Numbered from the stretch's first letter, positions 25,713 through 34,754 are shown. The stretch: 64,000 bases of DNA from Lysobacter_I brunescens (GCF_042677005.1 NZ_JBHTIF010000001.1:62001-126000); one strand, 5' to 3'. Notes: generated by a model not told the origin, from the letters alone. Made by a program: numbers and translations.

Positions 25713-26765
25713 TCAGGCGAGGCGACGCGCCTCGCGGCGGAACAGATACCAGGCAAGACGCTCGGGCTGGAAGTGGCCATCCGCTCCGGCGACGGTGTCG
25801 GTTTCGTAACCCGTGCGGCCGAGCAGCCACGACGGCTGCGATCCCACGCGATTGAGCACCGGCACGCTGGTGAATAGCAGTTCGTAGCCGGATTCGCGCG
25901 CGCGCTGCGCGATCGCCTCGTCGAAGGAGCCGTGCGGGAACGACATCGTCGCGCACGGTGTCGATGCCAGGCCTTCGGGCAGATCGAGCATCCGCGCCAT
26001 CGCCTCGCGCGCGCCACCGAGTTCATTATCGAGATCATCGGCGCGCTTCATCGCGACATGACTCTTGCCGTGCAGGCCCAGTTCGACGCCGCCGGCACGC
26101 AGGCGATGCAGATCGGTGACATCGACCATGTGCCTCAGCCCATCGTCGAGCGCGGACGCATGCGCCGCGACCACGGCCTGGCGCGTCGTCGTCGGCATGC
26201 GCTCGATCTGCGCGATGAGTTCGCGCAAGCCCGCGATGCCGTCACGCGAATGACGCTGGCCGCCGTGCGCGATTACCGTGTCGGCGAAAGCGTCGACCGC
26301 CAGCCGACCCGCGCGCCACGCCGCGATCGTGCGTTCCTGCCAGAACGGCTGGCGCGCGCCCACGGCGTCGGCGGCAACGAACATCACCGCCGGCAGGCCT
26401 GACCGCTGCAGGGCCGGCAATGCGTAATCGACATTGTCCAGCCAGCCGTCGTCGAAGGTGATGAGCAGGGCGCGGGGTGGCAGGCGCGTGCCTTCGCGGC
26501 GCGCACGCAGGACCTGGGCCAGCGAGACGATGTTGTAATGGCGGGCGAAGAAGGCCAGCGATGCGACGAACAGCGATTCGTCGAGCGTATAGTCCGGATC
26601 GCAGCTCGCCCAGCGCGGATCGCCGGGTCGCAGCGTGCGATGGAACATCACCACCGTTAGACTATCGGCGTTGCGCAGGCGGTGGTACAGGCCCAGCGCA
26701 CCGCTGGCGTACAAGCCACTGAACAAGCCGTCATACACGTATTTCCTGGCGAATCCCCTGAGCAT
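25713..26765 (-). CDS. Polysaccharide deacetylase (NodB-like)
   Basis: 350 residues of the carbohydrate esterase 4 fold. The metal motif is ITFDDGWLDN at about 102-111 and the second motif is ELGLHGKSHVAMKR (H-S/T-x3-H style). FPHGSFDE follows near the C-terminus. TVVMFHRTLR near 37-46 begins the conserved core. It has no cleavable signal and so probably acts in the cytoplasm or at the inner face. The ORF start at 26765 (MLRGFARKY) fits homologues known to me; a GTG nine codons inside (26738) has a better AGGAA ribosome site. The 26765 start overlaps the divergent GT2 start. It is likely to act on the glycan of this region. Confidence 0.85.
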   Translation of the reverse strand: MLRGFARKYVYDGLFSGLYASGALGLYHRLRNADSLTVVMFHRTLRPGDPRWASCDPDYTLDESLFVASLAFFARHYNIVSLAQVLRARREGTRLPPRALLITFDDGWLDNVDYALPALQRSGLPAVMFVAADAVGARQPFWQERTIAAWRAGRLAVDAFADTVIAHGGQRHSRDGIAGLRELIAQIERMPTTTRQAVVAAHASALDDGLRHMVDVTDLHRLRAGGVELGLHGKSHVAMKRADDLDNELGGAREAMARMLDLPEGLASTPCATMSFPHGSFDEAIAQRARESGYELLFTSVPVLNRVGSQPSWLLGRTGYETDTVAGADGHFQPERLAWYLFRREARRLA

Positions 26766-27693
26766 GCGCGCGACCGAAATTTCCGCCGGAGTCTCGGCGA
26801 TTATACCGACATACAACCGGCGGGAGCTGGTGCAGCGCGCCATCGATTCGGTGCTGGCGCAGACGCATGCCGTGGACGAGATCGTGGTCGTCGACGACGG
26901 CTCCACCGACGGCACAGGCGAGGCGCTCGCGGCGCGCTACGGCGACCGGATCCGCTACCACTGGCAGCCCAATGCCGGCGTGTCCGCCGCGCGCAATACC
27001 GGCATGTCGATCGCCACCGGCCGCTATTTCGCCCTGCTCGACAGCGACGACCTGTGGCGCCCGGAAAAGACCGCGCGCCAGGTCGAGTGGCTCGATGCGC
27101 ATCCGGATTTCGGGCTGGTGCTGTGCGATGTGGTGCGCGTGGACGACGCCGGCCAGCCCTACGACGTGTTCGTGCGCCGCGAGGTGCTGCCCGAAGACGG
27201 CTGGGCGCTGCGCTGGCTGCTGCTCAACCCGTCGCTGGTCCCGGCCTCGGCGATGTTCCGCCGCGAAGTGTTCGAGACCTGCGGCGGCTTCGATGTGAGC
27301 CTGCGCACGGCTGAGGACATCGACTTCCACCTGCGCGTGGCGCGGCACTGGAAGATCGGCGTGGTCGAAGACTCGCTGGTCGATGCGCTGCGCGGCCAGG
27401 ACACCGGACTCTCTGCGGAAGCGACCACCTACGACGATTACGTGAAGGTGGTCGAGCGCGCGGTGGCCGATGCCGGGGACAGCGTCGACGAAGACATCCG
27501 CCGCGAAGCACTGGCGGTGACCTATGCGCGCAATGCGCGCGGCATGCTGATCCGCAGGCGCTGGCGCGATGCCCTGCGCCTGTGGCGCGCGGCCCGCGCG
27601 CACGCGACGATGGGCGAATCGCGACGCATGGTGCGCGAACTCGTGCCGTTCGCGGCACGTCGCCTGCTGCACAGCGCGCTGCGCCGAGGCTGA
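26764..27693 (+). CDS. Glycosyltransferase family 2
   Basis: 309 residues, an inverting GT-A enzyme. It begins SAIIPTYNRRELVQRAIDSV, followed by EIVVVDDGSTDGTGEAL, NAGVSAARNTGM, and the DXD-type metal site FALLDSDDLWRPEKT. ETCGGFDVSLRTAEDIDFHL is the acceptor/catalytic ED segment. The ATG at 26764 is the first plausible start: upstream codons are antisense to the deacetylase and no start codon is found between it and the conserved strand. Its start codon shares two bases with the divergent deacetylase ATG. It stops 41 bp before the convergent sugar-transferase gene. Confidence 0.9.
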   Translation: MRATEISAGVSAIIPTYNRRELVQRAIDSVLAQTHAVDEIVVVDDGSTDGTGEALAARYGDRIRYHWQPNAGVSAARNTGMSIATGRYFALLDSDDLWRPEKTARQVEWLDAHPDFGLVLCDVVRVDDAGQPYDVFVRREVLPEDGWALRWLLLNPSLVPASAMFRREVFETCGGFDVSLRTAEDIDFHLRVARHWKIGVVEDSLVDALRGQDTGLSAEATTYDDYVKVVERAVADAGDSVDEDIRREALAVTYARNARGMLIRRRWRDALRLWRAARAHATMGESRRMVRELVPFAARRLLHSALRRG

Positions 27694-27733
27694 GCGTTCG
27701 CGCTGCGCGCAAAGGCGCTGCCGCCGCAGTCGA

Positions 27734-29143
27734 TCAGCGTGCGCCGCGCCCGAACAGCACCACTTCCACGGTCTGGAGCATGATCATCAGGTCGAAGACC
27801 AGGCCGTGGTTCTTCACGTAGAAGAGGTCGAACTTCAGCTTTTCGTTCGCGTCGCGCACCGAGGCGCCGTACGGGTACCGCAACTGCGCCCAGCCGGTCA
27901 GGCCGGGCTTCACAGAATGACGCACGTCGTAATAGCGGATCTCGCTGGCCAGCATCTCGACGAACTGCGGGCGCTCCGGGCGCGGCCCGACGAAACTCAT
28001 CTCGCCCTTGAGCACGAGGAACAGCTGCGGCAGTTCGTCCAGCCGCGTCTTGCGGATGAACTTGCCCACGCGCGTGCTGCGGTCGTCGTTCTGCGTGGCC
28101 CAGCGCGCCACGCCGTCGCCTTCGGCGTCGACGCGCATGCTGCGGAACTTGATCATCTCGAAATGCCGGCCGTGTTCGCCGACGCGCACCTGACGGTAGA
28201 TCACCGGGCCCTTCGACTCCAGCTTCACCGCCAGCGCGGTAAGCAGCATGACCGGCCAGGCCACGAGCAGCAGCGCGCTGGCCGCGAGCAGGTCGAAGAA
28301 GCGCTTGGTCAGGCGGCGCGGCGTGGAGTAGTCGAAGCCACCGGAGAACACGAGCCACGAGGGATCGACGATGTTGAGCTGGACCATGCCGGCCTCGCGC
28401 TCGAAGAAGGTCGACAGGTCGGTGACCTTCACGCCCAGCTGCACGCAGGCCAGCATCTGCGCCATCGGCATGCCGCCGCGGCGTTCGTCCGGCGCGATCA
28501 CGATCTCATCGACGTTGAGGCGATCCGACAGCGCGCACAGCGGCTCGTCGGTCTGGATCAGGGACGACGCCTCCACGACCACCGGCTGTCCGGGCGCCGC
28601 CACGAATCCCAGCACGTTGAAGGACTGGCGATCGCTCTTGCGGCGCAGGCGGGTGTTGATCAGGTTGGCGTTGTTGCCCGCGCCGTAGACCAGGACCCGT
28701 TTCTTCAGGGCCTGCGCGCTGGACAGGCGCGCGACGATTCCGCGCACCAGGAAGATGCCGACCACGCCCATCGCCAGCGCGATGGCGAGGACGCCGCGAC
28801 CGATGTAGGCCATCGGCGCCACGTAGTACACCACCAGCAGGGCCACGCCGCCGAGCGCGAACGACAGAAGCACGCGCAGGATGAGGTCGAGCAGGCTGTG
28901 GCGGACATAGGACTGGTACAGCCCGAAGGCGAGCATCGCGCCGGTGATGCTCAGGGCGACGAGCAGCGCGCGCGGCGCGATGCCTTCGATGAAGTGCGCC
29001 AGGCCTGCGGGATCCGCATGGAACCGCAGGCGCGCGGCCAGCATCACCGCCAGCATGAGCACGCCCAGCTCGACCGCCCAGAGGGCGCGTATTGCGACTT
29101 TCCTGCGACTTGATCGAACCGTCCTCACGCATCCCCCGAACAT
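27734..29143 (-). CDS. Undecaprenyl-phosphate sugar phosphotransferase (WcaJ/EpsB type)
   Basis: 469 residues, initiating enzyme of lipid-linked glycan synthesis: it transfers sugar-1-phosphate from a UDP-sugar to undecaprenyl phosphate. The N-terminal half has four or five membrane helices and a CoA-binding-like Rossmann segment (RVLVYGAGNNANLIN). The C-terminal PF02397-like domain follows a last helix (FFDLLAASALLLVAW): VIYRQVRVGEHGRHFEMIKF with RSMRVDAEGDG, then RKTRLDELPQLFLVLKGEM and FVGPRPERPQFVE. Length and layout match the exosortase-A-system glycosyltransferases known as TIGR03013. The start at 29143 (MFGGCVRT) is chosen because the longer ORF has no conserved content. Confidence 0.9.
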   Translation of the reverse strand: MFGGCVRTVRSSRRKVAIRALWAVELGVLMLAVMLAARLRFHADPAGLAHFIEGIAPRALLVALSITGAMLAFGLYQSYVRHSLLDLILRVLLSFALGGVALLVVYYVAPMAYIGRGVLAIALAMGVVGIFLVRGIVARLSSAQALKKRVLVYGAGNNANLINTRLRRKSDRQSFNVLGFVAAPGQPVVVEASSLIQTDEPLCALSDRLNVDEIVIAPDERRGGMPMAQMLACVQLGVKVTDLSTFFEREAGMVQLNIVDPSWLVFSGGFDYSTPRRLTKRFFDLLAASALLLVAWPVMLLTALAVKLESKGPVIYRQVRVGEHGRHFEMIKFRSMRVDAEGDGVARWATQNDDRSTRVGKFIRKTRLDELPQLFLVLKGEMSFVGPRPERPQFVEMLASEIRYYDVRHSVKPGLTGWAQLRYPYGASVRDANEKLKFDLFYVKNHGLVFDLMIMLQTVEVVLFGRGAR

Positions 29144-29488
29144 GTACGACTCGGCGATGCCGACACCGACGCGCAAAAAGACGCCCGCATCCCATGGCGC
29201 GCATTGCGCCGGGATGACAGGCTGTCCCGCACTTGCCCCCTGTGCCGACTTCACCCGCTTCGCCAGGCTCTGGTGCGTGCCACGGCATGCACCAAGATTC
29301 CCTTGCCCGGCTTCCCCTTGAACAACGTCACATTTTCCCGAACCCGGACAGGGTTTCAAGGTGCGACGGCCTGGGAAGTGATACCAGAGCGTGACCCATG
29401 CAGGATTCTGGACGTGACACCGGTCGGCATCGCCATTTCGTTGAATATGTGCAACGCCACATGCCGATGAATCGAGCGGAGCGGAGCT
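29144..29488. other. Intergenic region before the sugar transferase gene
   Basis: 345 bp between two leftward genes. It should hold the promoter of the sugar transferase and the end of the diguanylate cyclase transcript. Base composition falls somewhat around 29420-29470. An 88-codon plus-strand frame (29204-29470) has no ribosome site and no recognisable content. No clear promoter pair, repeat or RNA structure was recognised. Confidence 0.4.
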
Positions 29489-31450
29489 TCAGCTGCGGAC
29501 GGCGCGATCCCGGCCATCGCCCTTGGCGCGATACAGCGCAGCGTCCGCCCGGCGCAGGAGGGCCTCGACATCGTCCCCGGGCAGGCCTTCGCTGACGCCC
29601 AGGCTGATGGTGACCCGCTCGTCGGCCGCGAAACCGTCGAAGCGGGCCTCGGCGACAAGCGCACGCAAGCGTTCGGCCAGCGCGAAGGCTGCGTCGGCAC
29701 CGCAGGCGGGCAGCACGATCAGGAACTCCTCGCCCCCCATCCGCCCCAGCCGCGCATTCGCGGGGAGCGCGCGGCCGATGATGTCGGCGATCGACCGCAG
29801 CACGCGGTCGCCGCCGTGGTGGCCATGGACATCGTTGATCCGCTTGAAATGATCGACATCGAACGCGACCACGGCCAGCGCGCGCCCGTCGCGCAGCGCA
29901 GCCACCTCGCGCTCAAGACGTTCGAGGATGCTGCGCCGGTTCGGCATGCCGGTCAGCTCGTCGGTCATGGCCAGCCGGCGCAGGTGGAATCCACGCCGGA
30001 CCTGCAGGATCGCCATCGCCGCGAGCAAGACCACCAGCGCCGTGCCGAGCAGGATGGTCAGGCGCTGCAGCGCGCGCATGCGCTCGGCGTTGCGCAGCGC
30101 TTCGCCGCGATGCGCGTTCTCGATCAGCAGTTCGCGGTTTTCCTGCTCCTTCTTCGCCGTATCGAACTGCACCCGCAATCGCGACCCCTGCTCCTCGCGT
30201 GCGCGGGCTTCGAGCAGTTCCTGGGTCGTACGGTAGGCCTTGAGCGCGTCGTAGGCCTTGCGCCAGTCGCCGGCTTCGGCATGGAGGTCGGCCTGCGATT
30301 CGTAGACCTGGGCGAGCAGGCGCGGATTGTTGCGGTCGTGGAAATACCGCTCGGCGATCGCGAGGTCGGCGAGCGCATCGCGCGGGCGCCCCAGCGCCTG
30401 CAGGATGCCCGCGCGCGAGATGCGGACGCGCGCGACGCTTTCGTCGCTGCCGGCGGCACGGTAACGGGCGATCGCGCTGTCCATCAGCGGCAAGGCGTCT
30501 TCCGGTCGGCCCTGCTTCGCCAGCACCAGGCCGATCGAACGCTCGCTCTCGGCCACGCCCGCCGTGTTGCCCAGTTCGAGGTCGATCGCCATGGCGCGAC
30601 GGAAATCGGGCAGGGCTTCGTCCAGCCGCCCCTTCTGCACGTTGGCGGTGGCGATGTTGAACAGCATCGTCGCCACTTCGCTGCGCTGCCCGGCCGCCTC
30701 GTTGTCCTTGAGCAACTGCCGGTAGTAGCCGATGGCCTTGTCGAATTCGGCGACGTTGGTGTCGCTGTAGACATTGGCGATCGCATTGAGCGCGTACTGC
30801 TGGCCCGCCTTGCGGCCCAGGTCGCGGTTCAGCGCATAGGCGCGGTCGAGGTCGGCGATCGCCTCGTCGTAGCGGCCGTGGTAATGCCGGCTCTCGCCGC
30901 GCATCGCCAGCGCATCGGCCAGCGCGGCCTTGTCGCTGGCCCGTTCCGCTGCGGCGACGGCGTTCTCGTGCACCAGCGCGGCCTCGTGGCTCTTGCCCAG
31001 GCGCTCGAGGGCGTAGCCCTGACAGCCCAGGAAGCGCGCCACGCCGCGCATGTCGCCGACCGCGCGCGAGGCCTGTTCGCCGTCCTCGGCCAGGGGCAGG
31101 GCCGCCTGCGGGTCGATGTCGGCGGTGATCTCGCAGACGGCCGCCTCGGCACGGCGGACGAGCGCCTGCGCACCGGCGCGATCGGCCACGGTCACCGCGC
31201 GCCGGGCGAGGGACAGGGCTTCCTGTGGATTCCCGAGCTGCACCGCTTCGGCGCGCGACAGCAGGGTCAGCACCTCATTGTTCGCGCGCGCGTGCTGCGC
31301 CCGTGCCGGCGCGGCGAGAACGGCCACCAGGCATGCGGCGAGGCACAGCGCATTCATGCGGATGCGCCGGATGGTCTCGCGACGACGGGATGCGGCCCGG
31401 CCAGCCGCGACCGGGCGCGGCGAGCGTCCAGGCGCCTGTTGACGGGTCAT
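29489..31450 (-). CDS. TPR-containing diguanylate cyclase
   Basis: 653 residues. The ATG at 31450 has a GGGGG ribosome site; a basic N-terminus leads to a signal-like segment MNALCLAACLVAVLAAPARA at about 32-51. Six or more tetratricopeptide-like repeats follow (for example YDEAIADLDRAYALNRDLG and DEALPDFRRAMAIDLELGN), then a coiled-coil stretch and one membrane helix (LTILLGTALVVLLAAMAIL). The C-terminal GGDEF domain has DELTGMPNRRSILERLE, FDVDHFKRINDVHGHHGGD and an intact GGEEF in GRMGGEEFLIVL, so cyclic di-GMP synthesis is likely. No EAL domain is present. The periplasmic TPR part could sense a peptide or protein partner. Its place beside the glycan cluster suggests, but does not prove, control of exopolysaccharide. 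Confidence 0.9.
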   Translation of the reverse strand: MTRQQAPGRSPRPVAAGRAASRRRETIRRIRMNALCLAACLVAVLAAPARAQHARANNEVLTLLSRAEAVQLGNPQEALSLARRAVTVADRAGAQALVRRAEAAVCEITADIDPQAALPLAEDGEQASRAVGDMRGVARFLGCQGYALERLGKSHEAALVHENAVAAAERASDKAALADALAMRGESRHYHGRYDEAIADLDRAYALNRDLGRKAGQQYALNAIANVYSDTNVAEFDKAIGYYRQLLKDNEAAGQRSEVATMLFNIATANVQKGRLDEALPDFRRAMAIDLELGNTAGVAESERSIGLVLAKQGRPEDALPLMDSAIARYRAAGSDESVARVRISRAGILQALGRPRDALADLAIAERYFHDRNNPRLLAQVYESQADLHAEAGDWRKAYDALKAYRTTQELLEARAREEQGSRLRVQFDTAKKEQENRELLIENAHRGEALRNAERMRALQRLTILLGTALVVLLAAMAILQVRRGFHLRRLAMTDELTGMPNRRSILERLEREVAALRDGRALAVVAFDVDHFKRINDVHGHHGGDRVLRSIADIIGRALPANARLGRMGGEEFLIVLPACGADAAFALAERLRALVAEARFDGFAADERVTISLGVSEGLPGDDVEALLRRADAALYRAKGDGRDRAVRS

Positions 31451-31801
31451 GGATTCCGCCCCCCTGCGGAAGATGTGGTCCACCCGGGCGGTCGCTGCGA
31501 AGCACCCCCGGACGGGCGCGCATTGTAGGGGCAGGCCCACGGGAAGTGCAGACCGTCCATCGCGCTGCCATTGGACACGCATCGAGCGCCCCGCCATCGA
31601 CAAGCCCCCTGCCGCGACATCCCGACCCATCTTGCACCCGATGGCGCCCTGCGCACAGGTCAGGCGAAGCCCATCGGACGGCCGGCAACCGCGCCTTGCA
31701 CGGCGACTTTCCGACGAGCGGTCGGCCTGCGGAGCACGTCGAAGATCCGCCCCGTGCGGACCGCCCGGAAGACCGACCTCCCCCAGCGTCGGGACAGCGC
31801 C
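31451..31801. other. Intergenic region upstream of the diguanylate cyclase
   Basis: 351 bp between two leftward genes. Apart from a possible -10 element (see 31522-31527) and GGGGGCGG next to the cyclase ATG, nothing was recognised. The plus-strand frame crossing it runs antisense through the next gene and is not supported. Confidence 0.4.
31522..31527 (-). promoter_or_regulatory. Possible -10 element for the diguanylate cyclase gene
   Basis: TACAAT on the minus strand, about 72 bp upstream of the cyclase ATG (context CCCCTACAATGCGCGCC). A TGCACT 17 bp further upstream is a poor -35 match. Candidate only. Confidence 0.4.
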
Positions 31802-32407
31802 CTACGGGTCCGCGCGCTCCTGACGGACCCAGCGCCTGCCATGGTCGGTCTCGCGGTCGAACGCATCCTCGCGCGCCTGGAGCGCCTGCCGGACCTCCCT
31901 GCGCGCCGCGTCGAAGGCCGACTTGAGGATCCCGCAGTCAGGCGCATGACCAATGCCGCGCAGCCTGGCATCGAGTGCGCGCGCTGCGTCGATGCCGTTG
32001 TCGCGATGCCCCTGCTCGTGCATGCGCAGGCCATGCTCCAGCCGGTGCCATTGCTCGGCCAATGCCGGGGGTGGCGCCTGCCTGGGTCGCCAGCGCGGCA
32101 GGCGCATGGTGATGTCCATCTCGACGCGGATGCCGTAGGCCTCGCAGACGTCGCCGACCTGTCGCCGCCAGTACTGCACGCTCAGCGCGTGCCGCGTGAT
32201 CGCCGCGACGGTCCGTCCACGCCCCAGCGGACCGCGCTCTGCAAGCTGGCGACGCAGCTCGTCGGGCGTCGCGGCATCGAGCAGGTAATGCTCGACCCGT
32301 TCGCTGACCGTCACCTCGGCCGCACTCCGCGACGGGCACGCGAGCAGGCACGCCGCGAGCACCAGCGACACGACGGACGATCCCGCAAGGACTGACGACA
32401 CATCCAC
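31802..32407 (-). CDS. Secreted DUF922-type putative zinc protease
   Basis: 201 residues. An N-terminal signal segment (VLAGSSVVSLVLAACLLACP) is followed by a small mature domain. Residues 130-134 read HEQGH, an HExxH-like zinc motif, in LRMHEQGHRDNGIDAA; a nearby Tyr/Trp-rich strand (ALSVQYWRRQVGDVCEAYGI) and the PPPALAEQWHRLEHG lead-in match the DUF922 family as I know it. The family is annotated as putative periplasmic zinc-dependent proteases without known substrates. Two possible lipobox-like cysteines sit at the end of the hydrophobic segment. It is 103 bp downstream of the amylase gene, but a functional link is not evident. Confidence 0.75.
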   Translation of the reverse strand: MDVSSVLAGSSVVSLVLAACLLACPSRSAAEVTVSERVEHYLLDAATPDELRRQLAERGPLGRGRTVAAITRHALSVQYWRRQVGDVCEAYGIRVEMDITMRLPRWRPRQAPPPALAEQWHRLEHGLRMHEQGHRDNGIDAARALDARLRGIGHAPDCGILKSAFDAARREVRQALQAREDAFDRETDHGRRWVRQERADP

Positions 32408-32510
32408 CTCGATTCCACGACGACGATGCAGGCGCGCAGCCCGCGTGATCGAACCATCGCGGTTTCGCGAAACGACCGGACGCCACCGGCATGCGGCGTC
32501 CGGCGATCCG

Positions 32511-33932
32511 TCAGCGCAGCCACATCCTCGCGCTGCGTGCCGGCAGGCTGAAGGTGTAGCTGCTGCTGCCGATGTTCACCACGCTGCCCGAGCCGAGGGT
32601 ATCGGTGTAGTTGGCGTACCACCACAGGACGCTGTTGTTCATGTTCACCGTCGCATTGACCGTGCTGCCGCACTTGTTGATGCCGACGATGCCCTGGCTG
32701 CCGCGACGGAAGACGATGTGGCAGCTGCCGTGCGAGAGCACCTGCATGTCGCTGCCCTGCACCGCGTTGTGGAAGCGGATCATGCCCTTGATGTCGTTGC
32801 GGTTGTACGCATTGACCCAGCGGTTGTCGCCGCTTTCGTTGTTGTCCGAATACACCATCGGCTTGCCGCCGTTCCGTCCGAAGATGTAGGCATAGGCCAG
32901 CGTCTCGTCGACCGGATCCATCAGCGCGTAACGGAAGCCGCTGTTGTTCGGGATGTCGTGGGTCACGGTGAAGGTTAGTGCGCGGTTGCCCTGCAAGGCC
33001 TGGCCGTAGGCAGCCGGATCGACCAGGCTGCTCATGCTGCCGCCGAAGCCGAAGGCGTTGCGCAGGCTGGTCTGCAGCGGGAAATCGTACGCGGCGTGGT
33101 CGGTGCCCTGCAGGTAGGGCTGCAGGAAGCGGTCGTACTCGAGGCTGCCGGCGCCACCGCCGGTGATGATCTCGCCGAAGACGTACGTGCCGTTCTTGAT
33201 GTCGGCGGTGAGCACGCTGTTGAGATGGGACATCGGCATGTGCTTGGCGGCATCGATGCGGAAGCCCTTCACGCCGATCGCCTTGAGCTGGCGCAGGTAC
33301 TCCTGCTGCTGGCCGATCACCCAGCTGTTCGCCTTCAGGTCCGGCAGACCAACATCGCCGTTTCCGCCGCACAGGCGCCAGTTCTGCACCTGCCACACGT
33401 CGTTGTAGTCGGCGATGCAGCGCTGTTCGCCGAAATCCAGCGCACTGAGGAAGTTCGACGACAGCGTGCCGAACAGGCGGATCCCGTTGTAGTAGGTCGG
33501 ATTGCCGGCGTAGAGATTGAGGATGCGCGTCCCCGGGTAGTTCAGGTCCGGGCGCTGCGCCGATTCGTTGGCCATGTGGTTCATCAGCACGTCGGCGTAG
33601 ACGTCGATGTTGCGCGCGCGCAGCGCAGACACCATGCGCTTGAATGATGCGGTGTCGCCGAGCGGGTGGTGGATCACCCGATAGTCCTGCGGCTGGTAGC
33701 GCGCCCACCAGGCGCTGCCCTCGGATTTGTAGGCGGGCGCGACGAGCACGGCGCGATAGCCGGCGGACTGGATCTGCGCGGCGCGCGCCTCGACATCGGC
33801 ATAGCGCCAGTTGAACGCATGCAGCACGGCATCGGCGCGCGCGGTCCCGGACAGCAGGGACGCGCCCGCGAGGGCACACAGCAGCAAGGCGGGGGACGCG
33901 GTGTTTCTCGACGGCTTGCGATCGAACGACAT
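32511..33932 (-). CDS. Secreted alpha-amylase, glycoside hydrolase family 13
   Basis: 473 residues with a signal peptide (ASPALLLCALAGASLLSGTARA, mature from about 34). It hydrolyses internal alpha-1,4 bonds of starch-like glucans outside the cell. Catalytic-barrel motifs are intact: region I DVLMNH at 114-119, region II GFRIDAAKH at 223-231 (nucleophile Asp227), region III VFGEII with Glu254 as acid/base, and region IV TVTHDIPNN with Asp326. The C-terminal beta domain ends SYTFSLPARSARMWLR. The ATG at 33932 has AGGAGAAG directly upstream; the longer ORF adds only 52 non-conserved residues. No starch-binding module is fused. Confidence 0.94.
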   Translation of the reverse strand: MSFDRKPSRNTASPALLLCALAGASLLSGTARADAVLHAFNWRYADVEARAAQIQSAGYRAVLVAPAYKSEGSAWWARYQPQDYRVIHHPLGDTASFKRMVSALRARNIDVYADVLMNHMANESAQRPDLNYPGTRILNLYAGNPTYYNGIRLFGTLSSNFLSALDFGEQRCIADYNDVWQVQNWRLCGGNGDVGLPDLKANSWVIGQQQEYLRQLKAIGVKGFRIDAAKHMPMSHLNSVLTADIKNGTYVFGEIITGGGAGSLEYDRFLQPYLQGTDHAAYDFPLQTSLRNAFGFGGSMSSLVDPAAYGQALQGNRALTFTVTHDIPNNSGFRYALMDPVDETLAYAYIFGRNGGKPMVYSDNNESGDNRWVNAYNRNDIKGMIRFHNAVQGSDMQVLSHGSCHIVFRRGSQGIVGINKCGSTVNATVNMNNSVLWWYANYTDTLGSGSVVNIGSSSYTFSLPARSARMWLR

Positions 33933-34240
33933 CTGGCTTCTCCTGATGCATGGCGTCCCGAAGCGGGACGAAGGTTCCCTGTGCACGGCGCGAGCGCGCC
34001 GCACGATGGCGACAGACGATGGATCGACCGGCCCCTGTTCCGGACGTTGGGCGTCGCGACACGCACGACATGCGCGACGCGAGAGCATGCTAGGAGCGCA
34101 TCGCGGTGCAGCATGGACAGCTGCATACGTATTCAGATCGGCGCTCGTCGACAGCCGTCACGCACGCGTCGATTCGAGCGGATTCCGCACATGCCGCAGG
34201 CGAGGCGCGTGCGCTTCGGCGTGGCGCCTGCGCAAGCGCT
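33933..34240. other. Intergenic region upstream of the amylase gene
   Basis: 308 bp between amylase and the DUF2256 gene, both leftward. It contains the strong AGGAG site before the amylase ATG and a TAGCAT hexamer on the minus strand at 34087-34092, about 155 bp upstream, with no clear -35. No operator-like palindrome for a maltose regulator was recognised. Confidence 0.35.
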
Positions 34241-34399
34241 TCAGCGAGGCGGTGCGGCGCGACCGCGCGGCGTGCCCTTGCGGCACGCGTCGGAGCAGTA
34301 CTTCACGTTGTCCCAGTCACGCGCCCACTTCCTGCGCCATGCGAACGGGCGTCCGCACACCGGGCAGGTCTTCGTCGGCAGGTCGCGCTTGTCGGGCAT
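34241..34399 (-). CDS. Small DUF2256 zinc-finger-like protein
   Basis: A 52-residue gene. It begins MPDKRDLPTKTCPVCGRPFA and continues WRRKWARDWDNVKYCSDACR, ending in a short basic tail. The CPVC...CSDAC cysteine pairs and the WRRKWARDWD block are the hallmark of DUF2256, a short family of unknown function. It lies 13 bp downstream of yjdM on the same strand and is likely co-transcribed. Confidence 0.85.
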   Translation of the reverse strand: MPDKRDLPTKTCPVCGRPFAWRRKWARDWDNVKYCSDACRKGTPRGRAAPPR

Positions 34400-34412
34400 G
34401 CAGGCGGGCTGC

Positions 34413-34754
34413 TCAGGCCTTGCGCAGGAAGCAGGTCTTCAGCACCAGGCCCTTGATCTTGTCGGAATGGCCTTCGATGTGTTCCGCATCGCCATCGACC
34501 AGGCGGATCTGCTTGATCACCGTGCCCTGCTTGAGCGGGATCGACGAGCCCTTGACCTTCAGGTCCTTGATGACGACCACCGTGTCGCCTTCCGCGAGCC
34601 GGTTGCCGTTGCTGTCGCGAACGATGAGCTCATCCCCCGCCGGCGCTTCGCCAGAGGCCGGCCACTCGAAGCCGCAGTCGGCGCAGATGAACAGCTCGCC
34701 GTCGCGGTAGGTGTTGGCGAGGGTGCATTGCGGGCAGGCGGGAACGGCGGTCAT
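34413..34754 (-). CDS. yjdM: YjdM/PhnA-type zinc-ribbon protein
   Basis: 113 residues. The N-terminal zinc ribbon is CPQC at 8-11 and CADC at about 24-27 (MTAVPACPQCTLANTYRDGE, then LFICADCGFEW). The C-terminal SH3-like KOW domain reads RDSNGNRLAEGDTVVVIKDL and ends KGLVLKTCFLRKA. This is the family once called PhnA, linked by name to alkylphosphonate use; that link is not established, and phosphonoacetate hydrolase is a different PhnA. A TTGGAA ribosome site precedes the ATG. It diverges from the serine hydrolase gene. Confidence 0.93.
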   Translation of the reverse strand: MTAVPACPQCTLANTYRDGELFICADCGFEWPASGEAPAGDELIVRDSNGNRLAEGDTVVVIKDLKVKGSSIPLKQGTVIKQIRLVDGDAEHIEGHSDKIKGLVLKTCFLRKA

